NCBI GenBank assembly: GCA_934573945.1
Contig: CAKTMQ010000051.1
Coordinates: 1 to 10,187 of the forward strand
Direction of reading: 5' to 3'
Source: an uncultured Oscillospiraceae bacterium
GTDB taxonomy: Bacteria > Bacillota > Clostridia > Oscillospirales > Oscillospiraceae
Length of the DNA stretch: 10,187 nucleotides
Shown here in pieces: positions 1 to 7,318 of the stretch. Position numbers and translations under genes: made by a program. How positions within the stretch are numbered: position 1 is the first letter of the stretch; every line of letters starts with the position of its first letter. Below the pieces are notes generated by a model. It was given only the letters and a program-made list of their open reading frames with translations, did not search any database and was not told where the DNA came from.

Positions 1-1731
1 CCGGTGGATATGTCGCTGACCTTTTTGCAGCTGTGCCATGCCCAGACCTGCGGCAAGTGCGTGCCCTGCCGTATCGGCCTGGGACAGCTGACCAAGTTGA
101 TCGAGCAGGTGCTGGACGGCACGGCGGATATGAGCACGCTGGCCATCATTGAAAAGACGGCGCGCAGCATCGTCAATACCGCGGACTGTGCCATCGGGCG
201 CGATGCGGCACGGCTGGTGGTGGACGGTCTGGAGGGTTTCCGGGACGACTATGTGGAGCATATCGAGCACCACCGCTGTCTGGCCAGCCTCGCGCTGCCG
301 GTGCCCTGCGTGGCGCTGTGTCCCGCCGGGGTGGATGTGCCCGGTTACATGGCGCTGGTGGAGGCGGGGCGCTGCGCCGACGCGGTGCGCCTGATTCGCA
401 AGGACAATCCCATGCCAACTGCCTGCGCCTATATCTGCGAGCATCCCTGCGAGGCGCGCTGCCGTCGGAATATGATCGACGCGCCGCTGAACATCCGGGG
501 GCTGAAGCGCTACGCGGTGGACAACGCCGGCGATGTGCCCCAGCCCGCCTGTGCGCCGGCCACCGGCAAGACCGTGGCGGTGATCGGCGGAGGCCCCAGC
601 GGCCTGAGCTGCGCCTACTATCTGGCACTGATGGGACACAAGGTCACCATCTATGAGGAGCGCAGGCAGCTGGGAGGAATGCTGCGCTACGGCATTCCCA
701 ACTACCGCTTCCCCCGGGAGAAGCTGGACGGGGAGATCCGCTCCATCCTGTCGCTGGGCATCGAAGCCTACACGGACGTGACGGTGGGACGGGACATTAC
801 CTTTGAGCAGCTGCAGCAGACGTATGACTGCCTTTACATCGCCATCGGCGCCCACCAGGGTAAGGGTGCGGGCATTCCCGGCGAGCACAGTAAAAACGTC
901 GTGTCCGCCGTGGAGATGCTGCGGGGGATCGGCGACGGCGATATGCCGGATTTCCGGGACAAGCGGGTGGTGGTGATCGGCGGCGGCAACGTGGCCATGG
1001 ACGTGACCCGCAGCGCTGTCCGTCTGGGCGCCCGGAAGGTCAGCTGTGTGTACCGCCGCCGTGTGGAGGATATGACGGCGCTGCCGGACGAGGTGACGGG
1101 CGCCATGGCCGAGGGCGCGGAGATGCTGACGCTGATGGCACCGGTGCGCATCGAGGCCAACGACGACGGCGAGGCGGTGGCACTGTGGGTGCAGCCGCAG
1201 ATCTCCGGTGAGACGGATAAATCGGGTCGTCCCCGGCCGGAAAAGGCGGATCTGCCGGAGGTGCGCATCGGGGCGGATGTGATCGTGGTGGCCATCGGAC
1301 AGGGCATCGAGATCGCCGGCTTTGAGCAGTCCGGCGTGCCCATCAAGCGGGGCACCTTTGTGGCTGCCAGCTCCAGTCAGGTGGGCAACATGAACAACGT
1401 CTTTGCCGGCGGCGACTGCGTTACCGGCCCGGCAACCGCCATCCGTGCCATTGCCGCCGGTAAGGTGGCTGCGGCCAATATCGACGAGCATCTGGGCTTC
1501 CACCACGACATCACGGTGGAGCTCGATATTCCCGCGCCGCGGCTGAACAACTCGCCGCCCCATGGCCGCATCAACACCACCGAGCGGGAGGCCGGCGAGC
1601 GGAAGAACGACTTTGAGGACATCGAGTGTGGTCTCACCCGGGAGGGCGCCTGTACTGAGGCATCCCGCTGCCTGCGCTGTGACCACTACGGATACGGGAT
1701 ATTCAGAGGAGGTCGGAACAGCAAATGGTGA
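1..1731 (+). CDS. NuoF-type 4Fe-4S / GltD-type FAD oxidoreductase, 5' partial
   Basis: Probable flavin and Fe-S electron-transfer subunit working with the hydrogenase next to it. The frame is open to the left edge, so the N-terminus may be missing. Numbering from the GTG at 4: residues 11-90 resemble the C-terminal cluster domain of NuoF/HydB, with CGKCVPC (C16, C19, C22) and a fourth ligand in DCAIG (C62). Residues 100-175 are the Cys-rich helical domain of glutamate synthase small chain/NfnB (C102, C106, C141, C145, C149, C153). An FAD Rossmann motif GGGPSG lies at 195-200, an NAD(P) motif GGGNVAMD at 326-333, and the second FAD motif VFAGGDC at 466-472. A further Cys group (C542, C550, C556, C559) ends the protein. 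The stop overlaps the hydA start by 7 bases, so the two are translationally coupled. It moves electrons between NAD(P)H and Fe-S carriers by inference. Whether a full NuoF flavin/NADH domain lies upstream cannot be seen. Confidence 0.85.
   Translation, partial: PVDMSLTFLQLCHAQTCGKCVPCRIGLGQLTKLIEQVLDGTADMSTLAIIEKTARSIVNTADCAIGRDAARLVVDGLEGFRDDYVEHIEHHRCLASLALPVPCVALCPAGVDVPGYMALVEAGRCADAVRLIRKDNPMPTACAYICEHPCEARCRRNMIDAPLNIRGLKRYAVDNAGDVPQPACAPATGKTVAVIGGGPSGLSCAYYLALMGHKVTIYEERRQLGGMLRYGIPNYRFPREKLDGEIRSILSLGIEAYTDVTVGRDITFEQLQQTYDCLYIAIGAHQGKGAGIPGEHSKNVVSAVEMLRGIGDGDMPDFRDKRVVVIGGGNVAMDVTRSAVRLGARKVSCVYRRRVEDMTALPDEVTGAMAEGAEMLTLMAPVRIEANDDGEAVALWVQPQISGETDKSGRPRPEKADLPEVRIGADVIVVAIGQGIEIAGFEQSGVPIKRGTFVAASSSQVGNMNNVFAGGDCVTGPATAIRAIAAGKVAAANIDEHLGFHHDITVELDIPAPRLNNSPPHGRINTTEREAGERKNDFEDIECGLTREGACTEASRCLRCDHYGYGIFRGGRNSKW
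1707..1712 (+). promoter_or_regulatory. hydA ribosome binding site
   Basis: AGGAGG lies 12 bases before the ATG at 1725, inside the end of the upstream gene. It fixes the hydA start so that it overlaps the upstream stop (TGA at 1729-1731). Confidence 0.75.
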
Positions 1732-3461
1732 CATTGACCATCGACAACAAGGTGATCTCTGTGCCGGAGGGCACGTCGATCCTGGAGGCCGCCCGCGGCG
1801 CCAACATCAGTATCCCGACGCTGTGCTATCTCAAGGACATCAACGAGATCGCCGCCTGCCGCATCTGCATGGTGGAGGTGGAGGGGTACGCACGGCTGGT
1901 GCCTTCCTGCGACAACGCGGTGGTGGAGGGCATGGTGGTACATACCAACTCCCCACGTGTCCGGGAGGCGCGGCGTGTGAACCTGCGGCTGCTGCTGAGC
2001 CAGCATGACGACAACTGTACCAAGTGTACCCGCAGCGGCAACTGCAAGCTGCAGAAGCTGTGCAACGACTATAACCTGCTGGGGGATCACTACATCAAGG
2101 ATCTGAAAAATATCCCCACCGATTTCTCCAATCCCGTGGTGCGCATCGAAAACCGCTGTATCCGCTGTATGCGCTGCATCCAGGTGTGCGAAAAGATACA
2201 GGGGATGCGGATCTGGGATGTGGTGGGCACCGGCATCCGCACCACCGTGAGCGTGGGACGGTTCCGCACACTGGGCGAATCCGATTGTACCTTCTGCGGG
2301 CAGTGCGTGACACACTGCCCGGTGGGCGCTCTGCAGGAGCACGATGACACCGGAAAGGTATGGGACGCGCTGGCGGATCCCAAGAAGGTCACCGTGGTGC
2401 AGATTGCCCCGGCCGTCCGTGCCGCCTGGGCTGAGTACTACCACCTGGATCCCAAATTCGCTACCGCCAAGCGGATGGTGAGCGCGCTGAAGGAGATCGG
2501 TTTCGACTACGTGTTCGACACCAACTTTGCCGCCGACCTGACCATTATGGAGGAGGGCAGCGAGTTTATCCAGCGATTTACCCACCGTGACCGGTACAAA
2601 TGGCCCATGTTCACCTCCTGCTGTCCCGGCTGGGTGCGGTTCGTGAAGGGACAGTTCCCGGAGTATACCACCAATCTGTCCACCGCCAAATCGCCACAGG
2701 CCATGTTCGGCGCGGTGGCCAAGAGCTATTTTGCCGAGAAGGTAGGCGTGGATCCCCACGATATGTTTGTGGTGTCCATCATGCCCTGCACCGCCAAGAA
2801 GGCGGAGCGGGCGCTGCCCAACCTCAACGACGCCTGCGGTGATCCGGATGTGGACGTGGTGCTGACCACCCGTGAGTTCGTTCGTATGCTGCGGGGCGAA
2901 CAGATCAATCCCACCGTGCTGGAGGAGACGGAGTTTGACAGTCCGCTGGGTACCGGCACCGGTGCGGCGGTGGTGTTTGGTGCCACCGGCGGCGTGATGG
3001 ATGCGGCACTGCGCAGCGCCTACTATCTGATCACAGGCCACAATCCGGATCCGGATGCCTTTACGGCCGTTCGTGGTATGGATGGCTGGAAGGAGGCGGC
3101 CTTTGAGATCCCCGGTGCGGGACGGGTACGCGTGGCGGTGGTCAGCGGACTGGGCAACACCCGGCGGCTGATGAACGACTTGCGGGACGGCAAGGCCAGC
3201 TATGACTTTGTAGAGGTGATGGCCTGTCCCGGCGGCTGCGCCGGAGGCGGCGGTCAGCCGATCCACGACGGGCAGGAGTTCGCGGCCTATCGCGGTGATA
3301 TTCTCTGGAGTATTGACAAGAATACGCCGGTACGCTTCTCCCATGAGAATCCGGAGGTGCGGGCACTGTATAACAGTTACTTCCACAAGCCGTTGGGTGA
3401 ACGCTCCCACCAGCTGCTGCATACCGATCTGACGGCATGGAAGATGCCGCCGGAGGAGTGA
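1725..3461 (+). CDS. hydA: [FeFe] hydrogenase catalytic subunit
   Basis: Cytoplasmic [FeFe] hydrogenase of 578 aa, almost the length of Clostridium pasteurianum CpI (574). It makes or takes up H2 using ferredoxin and/or NAD(P)H. Domains in order: N-terminal [2Fe-2S] (C34, C45, C48, C62); His-Cys [4Fe-4S] (H94, C98, C101, C107); two [4Fe-4S] (C145, C148, C151, C155 and C188, C191, C194, C198); then the H-cluster domain with TSCCPGW at 297-303, MPCTAKKAE at 353-361 and EVMACPGGC at 497-505. The H-cluster ligands are C300, C355, C501 and C505. The proton-pathway residues known from CpI align by eye as C299, E277, E280 and S319, so the enzyme should be active. The small-subunit-like C-terminus is present. 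The flavoprotein partner suggests the NAD(P)H-linked, possibly electron-bifurcating (HydABC-like) class rather than a ferredoxin-only enzyme; that is inference. The maturases HydE/F/G are not in the window. Confidence 0.97.
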   Translation: MVTLTIDNKVISVPEGTSILEAARGANISIPTLCYLKDINEIAACRICMVEVEGYARLVPSCDNAVVEGMVVHTNSPRVREARRVNLRLLLSQHDDNCTKCTRSGNCKLQKLCNDYNLLGDHYIKDLKNIPTDFSNPVVRIENRCIRCMRCIQVCEKIQGMRIWDVVGTGIRTTVSVGRFRTLGESDCTFCGQCVTHCPVGALQEHDDTGKVWDALADPKKVTVVQIAPAVRAAWAEYYHLDPKFATAKRMVSALKEIGFDYVFDTNFAADLTIMEEGSEFIQRFTHRDRYKWPMFTSCCPGWVRFVKGQFPEYTTNLSTAKSPQAMFGAVAKSYFAEKVGVDPHDMFVVSIMPCTAKKAERALPNLNDACGDPDVDVVLTTREFVRMLRGEQINPTVLEETEFDSPLGTGTGAAVVFGATGGVMDAALRSAYYLITGHNPDPDAFTAVRGMDGWKEAAFEIPGAGRVRVAVVSGLGNTRRLMNDLRDGKASYDFVEVMACPGGCAGGGGQPIHDGQEFAAYRGDILWSIDKNTPVRFSHENPEVRALYNSYFHKPLGERSHQLLHTDLTAWKMPPEE

Positions 3462-3483
3462 GACAATTTTCGGAGGTGCGGGT

Positions 3484-3837
3484 ATGAGGAAGATACTGCT
3501 TCTGCTGGCGACGGCGACCCTGTGTATACTGCTGCTGACAGGCTGCGGCGAGGGCGGCTGGACGGTCAGTATTTCGGGGGAGCAGAGTCAGATCTCCGCC
3601 GGTGATGCCGCCGCGCTGCAAAAGCTGCAGAAGTCCGGCCAGTGGCAGGACGGTCTGACGGACTGCGCACCGGCTGCGTGCCTGACAGATCGGAATGACC
3701 GGCGCGTGGATTACTGCTCCGACTGCGGGATCTTCAACGATCTGGCGAACGGGCGGTATCTGAAGCTGAGCGACGAGGGACGTGCGGCGTGCAATGCACT
3801 GCTGTCCCAATACGGCACACTGGGAGACCGGGGATAA
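3484..3837 (+). CDS. Small Cys-containing lipoprotein in the hydrogenase operon
   Basis: Unrecognised 117-aa exported lipoprotein. Residues 1-21 form a lipoprotein signal: MRK, a Leu-rich core, and the lipobox LTGC with C21 as the lipidated residue. The mature part has C61, C66, C78, C81 and C103. The CxxxxC and CSDC spacing could hold a metal or form disulfides. The stretch around SDCGIFNDLANGRYLKLS (79-96) reads like a conserved core of small Firmicutes lipoproteins of unknown function, an impression from memory only. The start is well supported: GGAGGTG (3472-3478) lies 5 bases before the ATG. It begins 22 bases after hydA and is followed by a terminator, so it is the last gene of that operon. 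A direct role in H2 metabolism is not shown, since the hydrogenase is cytoplasmic and this protein is outside the membrane. Confidence 0.85.
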   Translation: MRKILLLLATATLCILLLTGCGEGGWTVSISGEQSQISAGDAAALQKLQKSGQWQDGLTDCAPAACLTDRNDRRVDYCSDCGIFNDLANGRYLKLSDEGRAACNALLSQYGTLGDRG

Positions 3838-3850
3838 AAGAAACCCATGA

Positions 3851-3889
3851 AAAACAGCGGCACACCGTCAGGTGTGCCGCTGTTTTTTT
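3851..3889 (+). terminator. Rho-independent terminator of the hydrogenase operon
   Basis: A 12-bp perfect GC-rich stem (3855-3866 with 3871-3882), GTCA loop, extended by A/T pairs and followed by seven T (3883-3889). It lies 13 bases after the lipoprotein stop. The A-run on the left means it could also work on the minus strand. Confidence 0.93.
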
Positions 3890-3949
3890 GCCTATAAAAA
3901 TGCTATGGAAACGTGACGTGAGACGGTGTTTTCTTGTCAAAAACCGCTA

Positions 3950-3977
3950 TTGACTTTCATCGATGCGGTGCTACAAT
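3950..3977 (+). promoter_or_regulatory. Promoter of the IT-superfamily permease
   Basis: TTGACT (3950-3955), 16-base spacer, TACAAT (3972-3977) with an upstream TGC (extended -10). Transcription should start near 3984. An in-frame ATG at 3963 lies between the two boxes and so cannot be the start; the ATG at 4014 is. Confidence 0.85.
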
Positions 3978-4013
3978 ACGTCTGTTCATCGGAAAGGGAA
4001 AGAAGGCTTGAGA

Positions 4014-5372
4014 ATGGACAGAATTTGTGCCATCGTGATCTTTGTGGTGATGTTTGGCTTGATCATATGGGATCGTTTTCCCCGGCATTGGGTGACGTTG
4101 TGCGGCGGCGGAGCAGTGCTGGCTCTGGTATTCGGGCTGTGCCGCCGCAGCTGGACGGACATATGGGAGACCCTGAATCTGGGCAGCTTCTTCCACGGGG
4201 ACTTCTGGTATGAGGCCGCCGGTTCCTCCGGCGGTATTAACTGGTCTACTATCGTGTTTGTAGCGGGAATGATGGTGATGGTGGCCGGTATGGCGCAGGG
4301 CGGCATTTTCCGCTGGCTGTGTCTGAAGCTGGCCGGATGGGTGCATTACCGCACCGTGCCGCTGCTGCTGTGCTTCATGCTGGTCAGTGCCGTGCTGTCC
4401 ATGTTTATCGACAGCATCACCGTGCTGCTGTTTTTGGCGGCGGTGACGGCGGAGCTGGCACAGCTGCTGCGTTTTGATCCGGTGCCCATGATCCTGGCGG
4501 AGGTCTTCTGCGCCAATCTGGGCGGCAGCGCCACCATGTGCGGCGACCCGCCAAACATCATCATCGGTACCTCACTGGCCTTCAGCTTTACGGATTTCGT
4601 GGGGAATACCGGTGTGATTGCACTGGTATGCTTTGTGATCTGCGCAGCCTATTTCTATCTGTGCTTCCGTTGTCCGCTGCGGGAGAGTGAGAAGAACCGC
4701 CCGGCGGATATTGTGTATCCGGACGCCGCCTCGGTGGTAACGGATCGCCGTGCCTTTTTGGGCTGCGGTGCGGTGTTTCTGCTGGTGGTGGCGCTGCTGG
4801 TCACCCACGCCCAGACCGGCCTGACCGTCAGCACTATCGGCTGCTGTGCCGCGGTGCTGACCACACTGGTGGTGGCATTGACCTCCGGCGGCAGGGCGGC
4901 GCTGGCGCTGTACCGTAAGCTGGACTACCGGACACTGTTGTTTTTTATCGGACTGTTTGTGGCGGTAGCTGGATTGCAGCGTACCGGATGTCTGGATGTG
5001 TTGGCGGATGGAATTACCCGGCTCAGCGGCGGCCGCAGTAAGCTGATGCTGGCCATCATCCTGTGGGTCTCCGCTGTGGCCAGCGCCTTTATCGACAACA
5101 TCCCATTCTCCGCGACGATGGTGCCGGTGATCCAGGCCATGGCAGCGGCGCAGGGGGTGAGTCTGCCGGCGCTGGCGTGGGCACTGTCGTTGGGAACGGA
5201 TCTGGGCGGCAGCGCTACGCCCATCGGTGCCTCCGCCAATGTGGTGGGGCTTTCCGTGGCCACCCAGAACGGCTATCATGTCAGCTGGGGACGCTACTGC
5301 CGCTGCTGTGCACCGGCCACGGTGCTGGCGGTGACCGTCTCCATGCTGTGCATTTTCGCCAGGTATCTGTAA
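4014..5372 (+). CDS. ArsB/NhaD/SLC13-type (IT superfamily) permease
   Basis: Integral membrane secondary transporter of 452 aa with roughly ten to twelve hydrophobic segments. The two-fold internal repeat typical of the ion transporter superfamily is visible. SMFIDSITVLLF (129-140) mirrors SAFIDNIPFSATMVPVI (357-373). ANLGGSATMCGDPPNIIIGT (167-186) mirrors TDLGGSATPIGASANVVGLS (395-414). These hairpin motifs are those of ArsB, the melanosomal P protein and Na+/anion symporters. The substrate cannot be read: arsenite, a dicarboxylate, or Na+/H+ exchange are all possible, and no ArsR, ArsA or ArsC gene is nearby to favour arsenite. The start at 4014 is chosen because AGAAGG (4001-4006) precedes it by 7 bases and the only longer start lies inside the promoter. 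It is a single-gene unit between its own promoter and terminator. Confidence 0.88.
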   Translation: MDRICAIVIFVVMFGLIIWDRFPRHWVTLCGGGAVLALVFGLCRRSWTDIWETLNLGSFFHGDFWYEAAGSSGGINWSTIVFVAGMMVMVAGMAQGGIFRWLCLKLAGWVHYRTVPLLLCFMLVSAVLSMFIDSITVLLFLAAVTAELAQLLRFDPVPMILAEVFCANLGGSATMCGDPPNIIIGTSLAFSFTDFVGNTGVIALVCFVICAAYFYLCFRCPLRESEKNRPADIVYPDAASVVTDRRAFLGCGAVFLLVVALLVTHAQTGLTVSTIGCCAAVLTTLVVALTSGGRAALALYRKLDYRTLLFFIGLFVAVAGLQRTGCLDVLADGITRLSGGRSKLMLAIILWVSAVASAFIDNIPFSATMVPVIQAMAAAQGVSLPALAWALSLGTDLGGSATPIGASANVVGLSVATQNGYHVSWGRYCRCCAPATVLAVTVSMLCIFARYL

Positions 5373-5374
5373 GA

Positions 5375-5426
5375 TGCAATATAAAAAGGCTTTCCTGCTT
5401 CAGCAGGAAAGCCTTTTTATATTGCA
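5375..5426. terminator. Bidirectional terminator between permease and flavodoxin
   Basis: A perfect 24-bp inverted repeat (5375-5398 with 5403-5426) around a TTCA loop. The GC core GGCTTTCCTGC is flanked by A5 and T5 runs, so it makes a hairpin plus U-tract in both directions. It begins 3 bases after the permease stop and lies 12 bases beyond the flavodoxin stop on the other strand. Confidence 0.93.
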
Positions 5427-5437
5427 GATCACGTTCG

Positions 5438-5863
5438 TCAGCCGACCAGAGTCTTGCCCAACTCACGGCAGGCGTTCAGTGCAGCGTCGTCGGGAGCCTC
5501 GCAGCAGGTGACGCTTTCGCAGACCAGCCGCAGGCCTGCGTCGTCGCAGTCCTTTTCCCAGCTGCGCATCCACTCGCCGTCGCCCCAGCCGTAGGAACCG
5601 AACAGCGCGATACTCTTGCCGCCGAGGCTGCTCTTGCAGCTGTCGAACATGGGCTGGAAATCGACCTCTTCCAGCACCTCGGTACCCATGGCGGGGCAGC
5701 CGAAAGCAATGGCTTCATAGCCGCTCAGAGAACCGGCGTTTACCTGATCCGGCGTCATCACGGTCACCTCTGCGCCAGCCTCTTTCATGCCCTCGGCCAC
5801 GGCGTTGGCCATGGCTTCCGTATTGCCGGTGCCGCTCCAATAGATCACAGCAGTCTTTTTCAT
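5438..5863 (-). CDS. Short-chain flavodoxin
   Basis: FMN-binding electron carrier of 141 aa, the usual length of short clostridial flavodoxins. It is cytoplasmic and one-domain. The FMN phosphate loop is SGTGNT at residues 10-15, just after the first beta strand (MKKTAVIYW). The second flavin-contact region is FGCPAMGTE (54-62) and the third is FGSYGWGDGEWM (88-99). These proteins shuttle low-potential electrons and commonly replace ferredoxin under iron limitation. A link to the hydrogenase upstream in the window is possible but not shown. The start is supported by AAAGGAA (5873-5879), 9 bases upstream. Its transcript should begin near 6034, giving an unusually long leader of about 170 nt with a stem-loop and a palindrome. 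It converges on the permease and shares that gene's terminator. Confidence 0.95.
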   Translation of the reverse strand: MKKTAVIYWSGTGNTEAMANAVAEGMKEAGAEVTVMTPDQVNAGSLSGYEAIAFGCPAMGTEVLEEVDFQPMFDSCKSSLGGKSIALFGSYGWGDGEWMRSWEKDCDDAGLRLVCESVTCCEAPDDAALNACRELGKTLVG

Positions 5864-5958
5864 AGGTGTAGATTCCTTTCTTTATTATATGTGGTATCAT
5901 CAGACCGCCGCTCTTGTCCATCCGGTACCAGAGATGAAGAGAACGGTGGATAGATAAC

Positions 5959-5976
5959 AGTTAGCGTAGGCTAACT
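5959..5976. promoter_or_regulatory. Palindrome in flavodoxin leader, possible DtxR/IdeR-type operator
   Basis: AGTTAGC, four bases, then GCTAACT: perfect 7-bp arms. GTTAG/CTAAC half-sites recall DtxR/IdeR metal-regulator boxes, although the spacing is wider than the classic 19-bp box. It lies about 58-75 bases downstream of the predicted flavodoxin transcription start, so repression would work as a roadblock. It could instead be an RNA hairpin. Confidence 0.45.
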
Positions 5977-5985
5977 AATGGAATG

Positions 5986-6014
5986 TTGAAAAGCCGCCAG
6001 CGGCAGCCTTTCAA
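5986..6014 (-). promoter_or_regulatory. Stem-loop in flavodoxin 5' leader
   Basis: In the minus-strand transcript, 6002-6014 pairs with 5986-5998 to give a 13-bp stem with two G-U wobbles and a 3-base loop (complement of 5999-6001). It sits about 20-48 bases after the predicted start. It could be an attenuator-like or stabilising element; there is no long U-tract after it, so it is not a clear terminator. Confidence 0.5.
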
Positions 6015-6040
6015 AATTGAGTTCTTCTGAACACACAAAT

Positions 6041-6069
6041 ATTGTAGCATAAATAGACGGTGATTGCAA
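6041..6069 (-). promoter_or_regulatory. Flavodoxin promoter
   Basis: Read on the minus strand: TTGCAA (6064-6069), 17-base spacer, TACAAT (6041-6046) with the extended -10 TGC. Transcription should begin near 6034 and read left into the flavodoxin. It lies in the gap after azlD, where I see no strong terminator, so some azlCD read-through is possible. Confidence 0.8.
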
Positions 6070-6122
6070 GAACTTTTTGAAAAAATTCCCAATCGCATAC
6101 GATCCATTACAGCTGCGGCAGG

Positions 6123-6458
6123 TCAGGCAAATACCACCTGCACCAGCACCATGTACAGCACTGTGCCTGCACCGATGGACAGCAGGACATTTCGCTTCCA
6201 CAGGTGCAGCGCCGTCAGAACGGTCAGTGCGATCAACTCCGGCAGGCCGTGGGACGCGGCGGCAATGTCCACATTCCGCAGACAGTAGACTACCAGCAGA
6301 CCCATCATGGCCGCCGGCAGTGTGCGTCCCAGGTATTCCACTACCTTCGGCACGGGACGGCTGTCTGGAAACAGCAGGAAGGGGAGAAAGCGGGTGACGA
6401 TGGTGCCCAGCGTTACGGCCAGAGCGATACCCAGCGCCTGCATTGTTGTCAATGTCAT
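6123..6458 (-). CDS. azlD: AzlD-family branched-chain amino acid exporter subunit
   Basis: Small membrane protein of 111 aa, normal for AzlD, with about three to four hydrophobic segments: 7-28, roughly 45-60, 71-85 and 92-111. The early VTLGTIVTRFLPFLLFP segment (15-31) is characteristic of the family. AzlD pairs with AzlC (BrnFE in corynebacteria) to export branched-chain and related amino acids. Its ATG overlaps the azlC stop as ATGA (6455-6458), a sign of coupled translation. GGAGG (6467-6471) lies 8 bases upstream of the start. The substrate is inferred from the family; AzlCD pairs are widespread and not all have been tested. Confidence 0.92.
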   Translation of the reverse strand: MTLTTMQALGIALAVTLGTIVTRFLPFLLFPDSRPVPKVVEYLGRTLPAAMMGLLVVYCLRNVDIAAASHGLPELIALTVLTALHLWKRNVLLSIGAGTVLYMVLVQVVFA

Positions 6459-7147
6459 AGCTTTTTCCTCCCGATCAGTAATACGGCCAGTACCAGCACC
6501 ATGGCGGGGATCACCAGCCGATCCGCACCGAATACTGCCAGCGCGGCTACTGTGCAGACGAGGCCGATCAGACCGCTGGCACGGTTTTGCGGGTTCTTTA
6601 CCTGCTCGATGAACAGTACCACAAAAAGCCCCGTCAGGGCGAAATCCAGTCCGGTGGTGTCAAAGGTGATGAACTGTCCTGCCAGAGAGCCGAGCAAGGA
6701 GCCGCCTACCCAATAGACGTAATCCAGCACCGAGACCGCCAGATAGAAGTCCTTTTGGTCGACATCCTTCGGTGGTTCCACCGAGGAGACAATAGAAAAG
6801 GTCTCATCACTGAGCAGGTAGATCAGCACCGGCTTTATGCCGCCAAGACCCCGGTATTTGCCCAGCATGGATACGCCGTAGAACAGATGCCGGGCGTTGA
6901 CCATCAGGCTCATGAGAAAGGCCTGCAGCGGGTCGAAAGCTGTAGTCAGCAGTGTGATGGCGACAAACTGCATACTGCCGCAAAAGGCCAATCCGCTCAT
7001 CAGCAGCGCCCAGGGGGCACCGTAGCCCTTCGTCTGCATCAATACACCGTAGGCAATGCCCAGCACCAGATAACCCGTCAGTACCGGGATGGTGTGGGGG
7101 AAAGCGGCGGCAACAGCGCGCTGCAGAGGACGCTGTGTCTTATCCAT
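6455..7147 (-). CDS. azlC: AzlC-family amino acid exporter, large subunit
   Basis: Integral membrane protein of 230 aa, usual for AzlC, and the main subunit of the AzlCD exporter. Family signatures are FCGSMQFVAI (55-64), MVNARHLFYG (82-91), LSDETFSI (112-119) and DFALTGLFVVL (168-178). Export of branched-chain amino acids or toxic analogues (azaleucine) is the known role of the family. I place the start at 7147, not at the in-frame ATG 30 bases upstream (7175-7177). GGAGG (7156-7160) sits 8 bases before 7147, and the longer start overlaps the -10 box of the promoter. A protein reading of MDKTQRPLQRAV is also typical. azlD follows with a 4-base overlap. No adjacent Lrp-type regulator is seen. 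Confidence 0.93.
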   Translation of the reverse strand: MDKTQRPLQRAVAAAFPHTIPVLTGYLVLGIAYGVLMQTKGYGAPWALLMSGLAFCGSMQFVAITLLTTAFDPLQAFLMSLMVNARHLFYGVSMLGKYRGLGGIKPVLIYLLSDETFSIVSSVEPPKDVDQKDFYLAVSVLDYVYWVGGSLLGSLAGQFITFDTTGLDFALTGLFVVLFIEQVKNPQNRASGLIGLVCTVAALAVFGADRLVIPAMVLVLAVLLIGRKKL

Positions 7148-7175
7148 AAGTTTGACCTCCGTGAAAAGTGCCATC

Positions 7176-7204
7176 ATTATATGCTATCTTTTGCGGAAAG
7201 GCAA
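7176..7204 (-). promoter_or_regulatory. azlCD promoter
   Basis: Minus strand: TTGCCT (7199-7204), 17-base spacer, TATAAT (7176-7181). Predicted start near 7169, giving a leader of about 22 nt that contains the GGAGG site. Confidence 0.78.
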
Positions 7205-7318
7205 GAAGAGTTTGCGTATTTCACAGAATGTCTTTCACAGTGTCTTGTCAGAAGTGACGAAGAATTGCTGCGGAGTTTGATGAAATGTACAAAGAGTCGA
7301 AGCGAGCCGGAAAAGTGG

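Noticed and set aside
1686..3422. Long open frame on the minus strand across hydA (578 codons)
   Set aside because: It mirrors hydA, whose metal-binding motifs are intact. The antisense product is His/Gly/Ala-rich low-complexity sequence with no domain, typical of antisense frames in GC-rich genes.
3963..4013. Longer start for the permease
   Set aside because: The ATG at 3963 lies between the -35 and -10 boxes of the promoter and lacks a ribosome site.
5884..5889. TATAAT on the minus strand just upstream of flavodoxin
   Set aside because: Transcription from it would begin inside or next to the ribosome binding site, and no -35 box lies 16-18 bases upstream. The promoter at 6041-6069 is far better.
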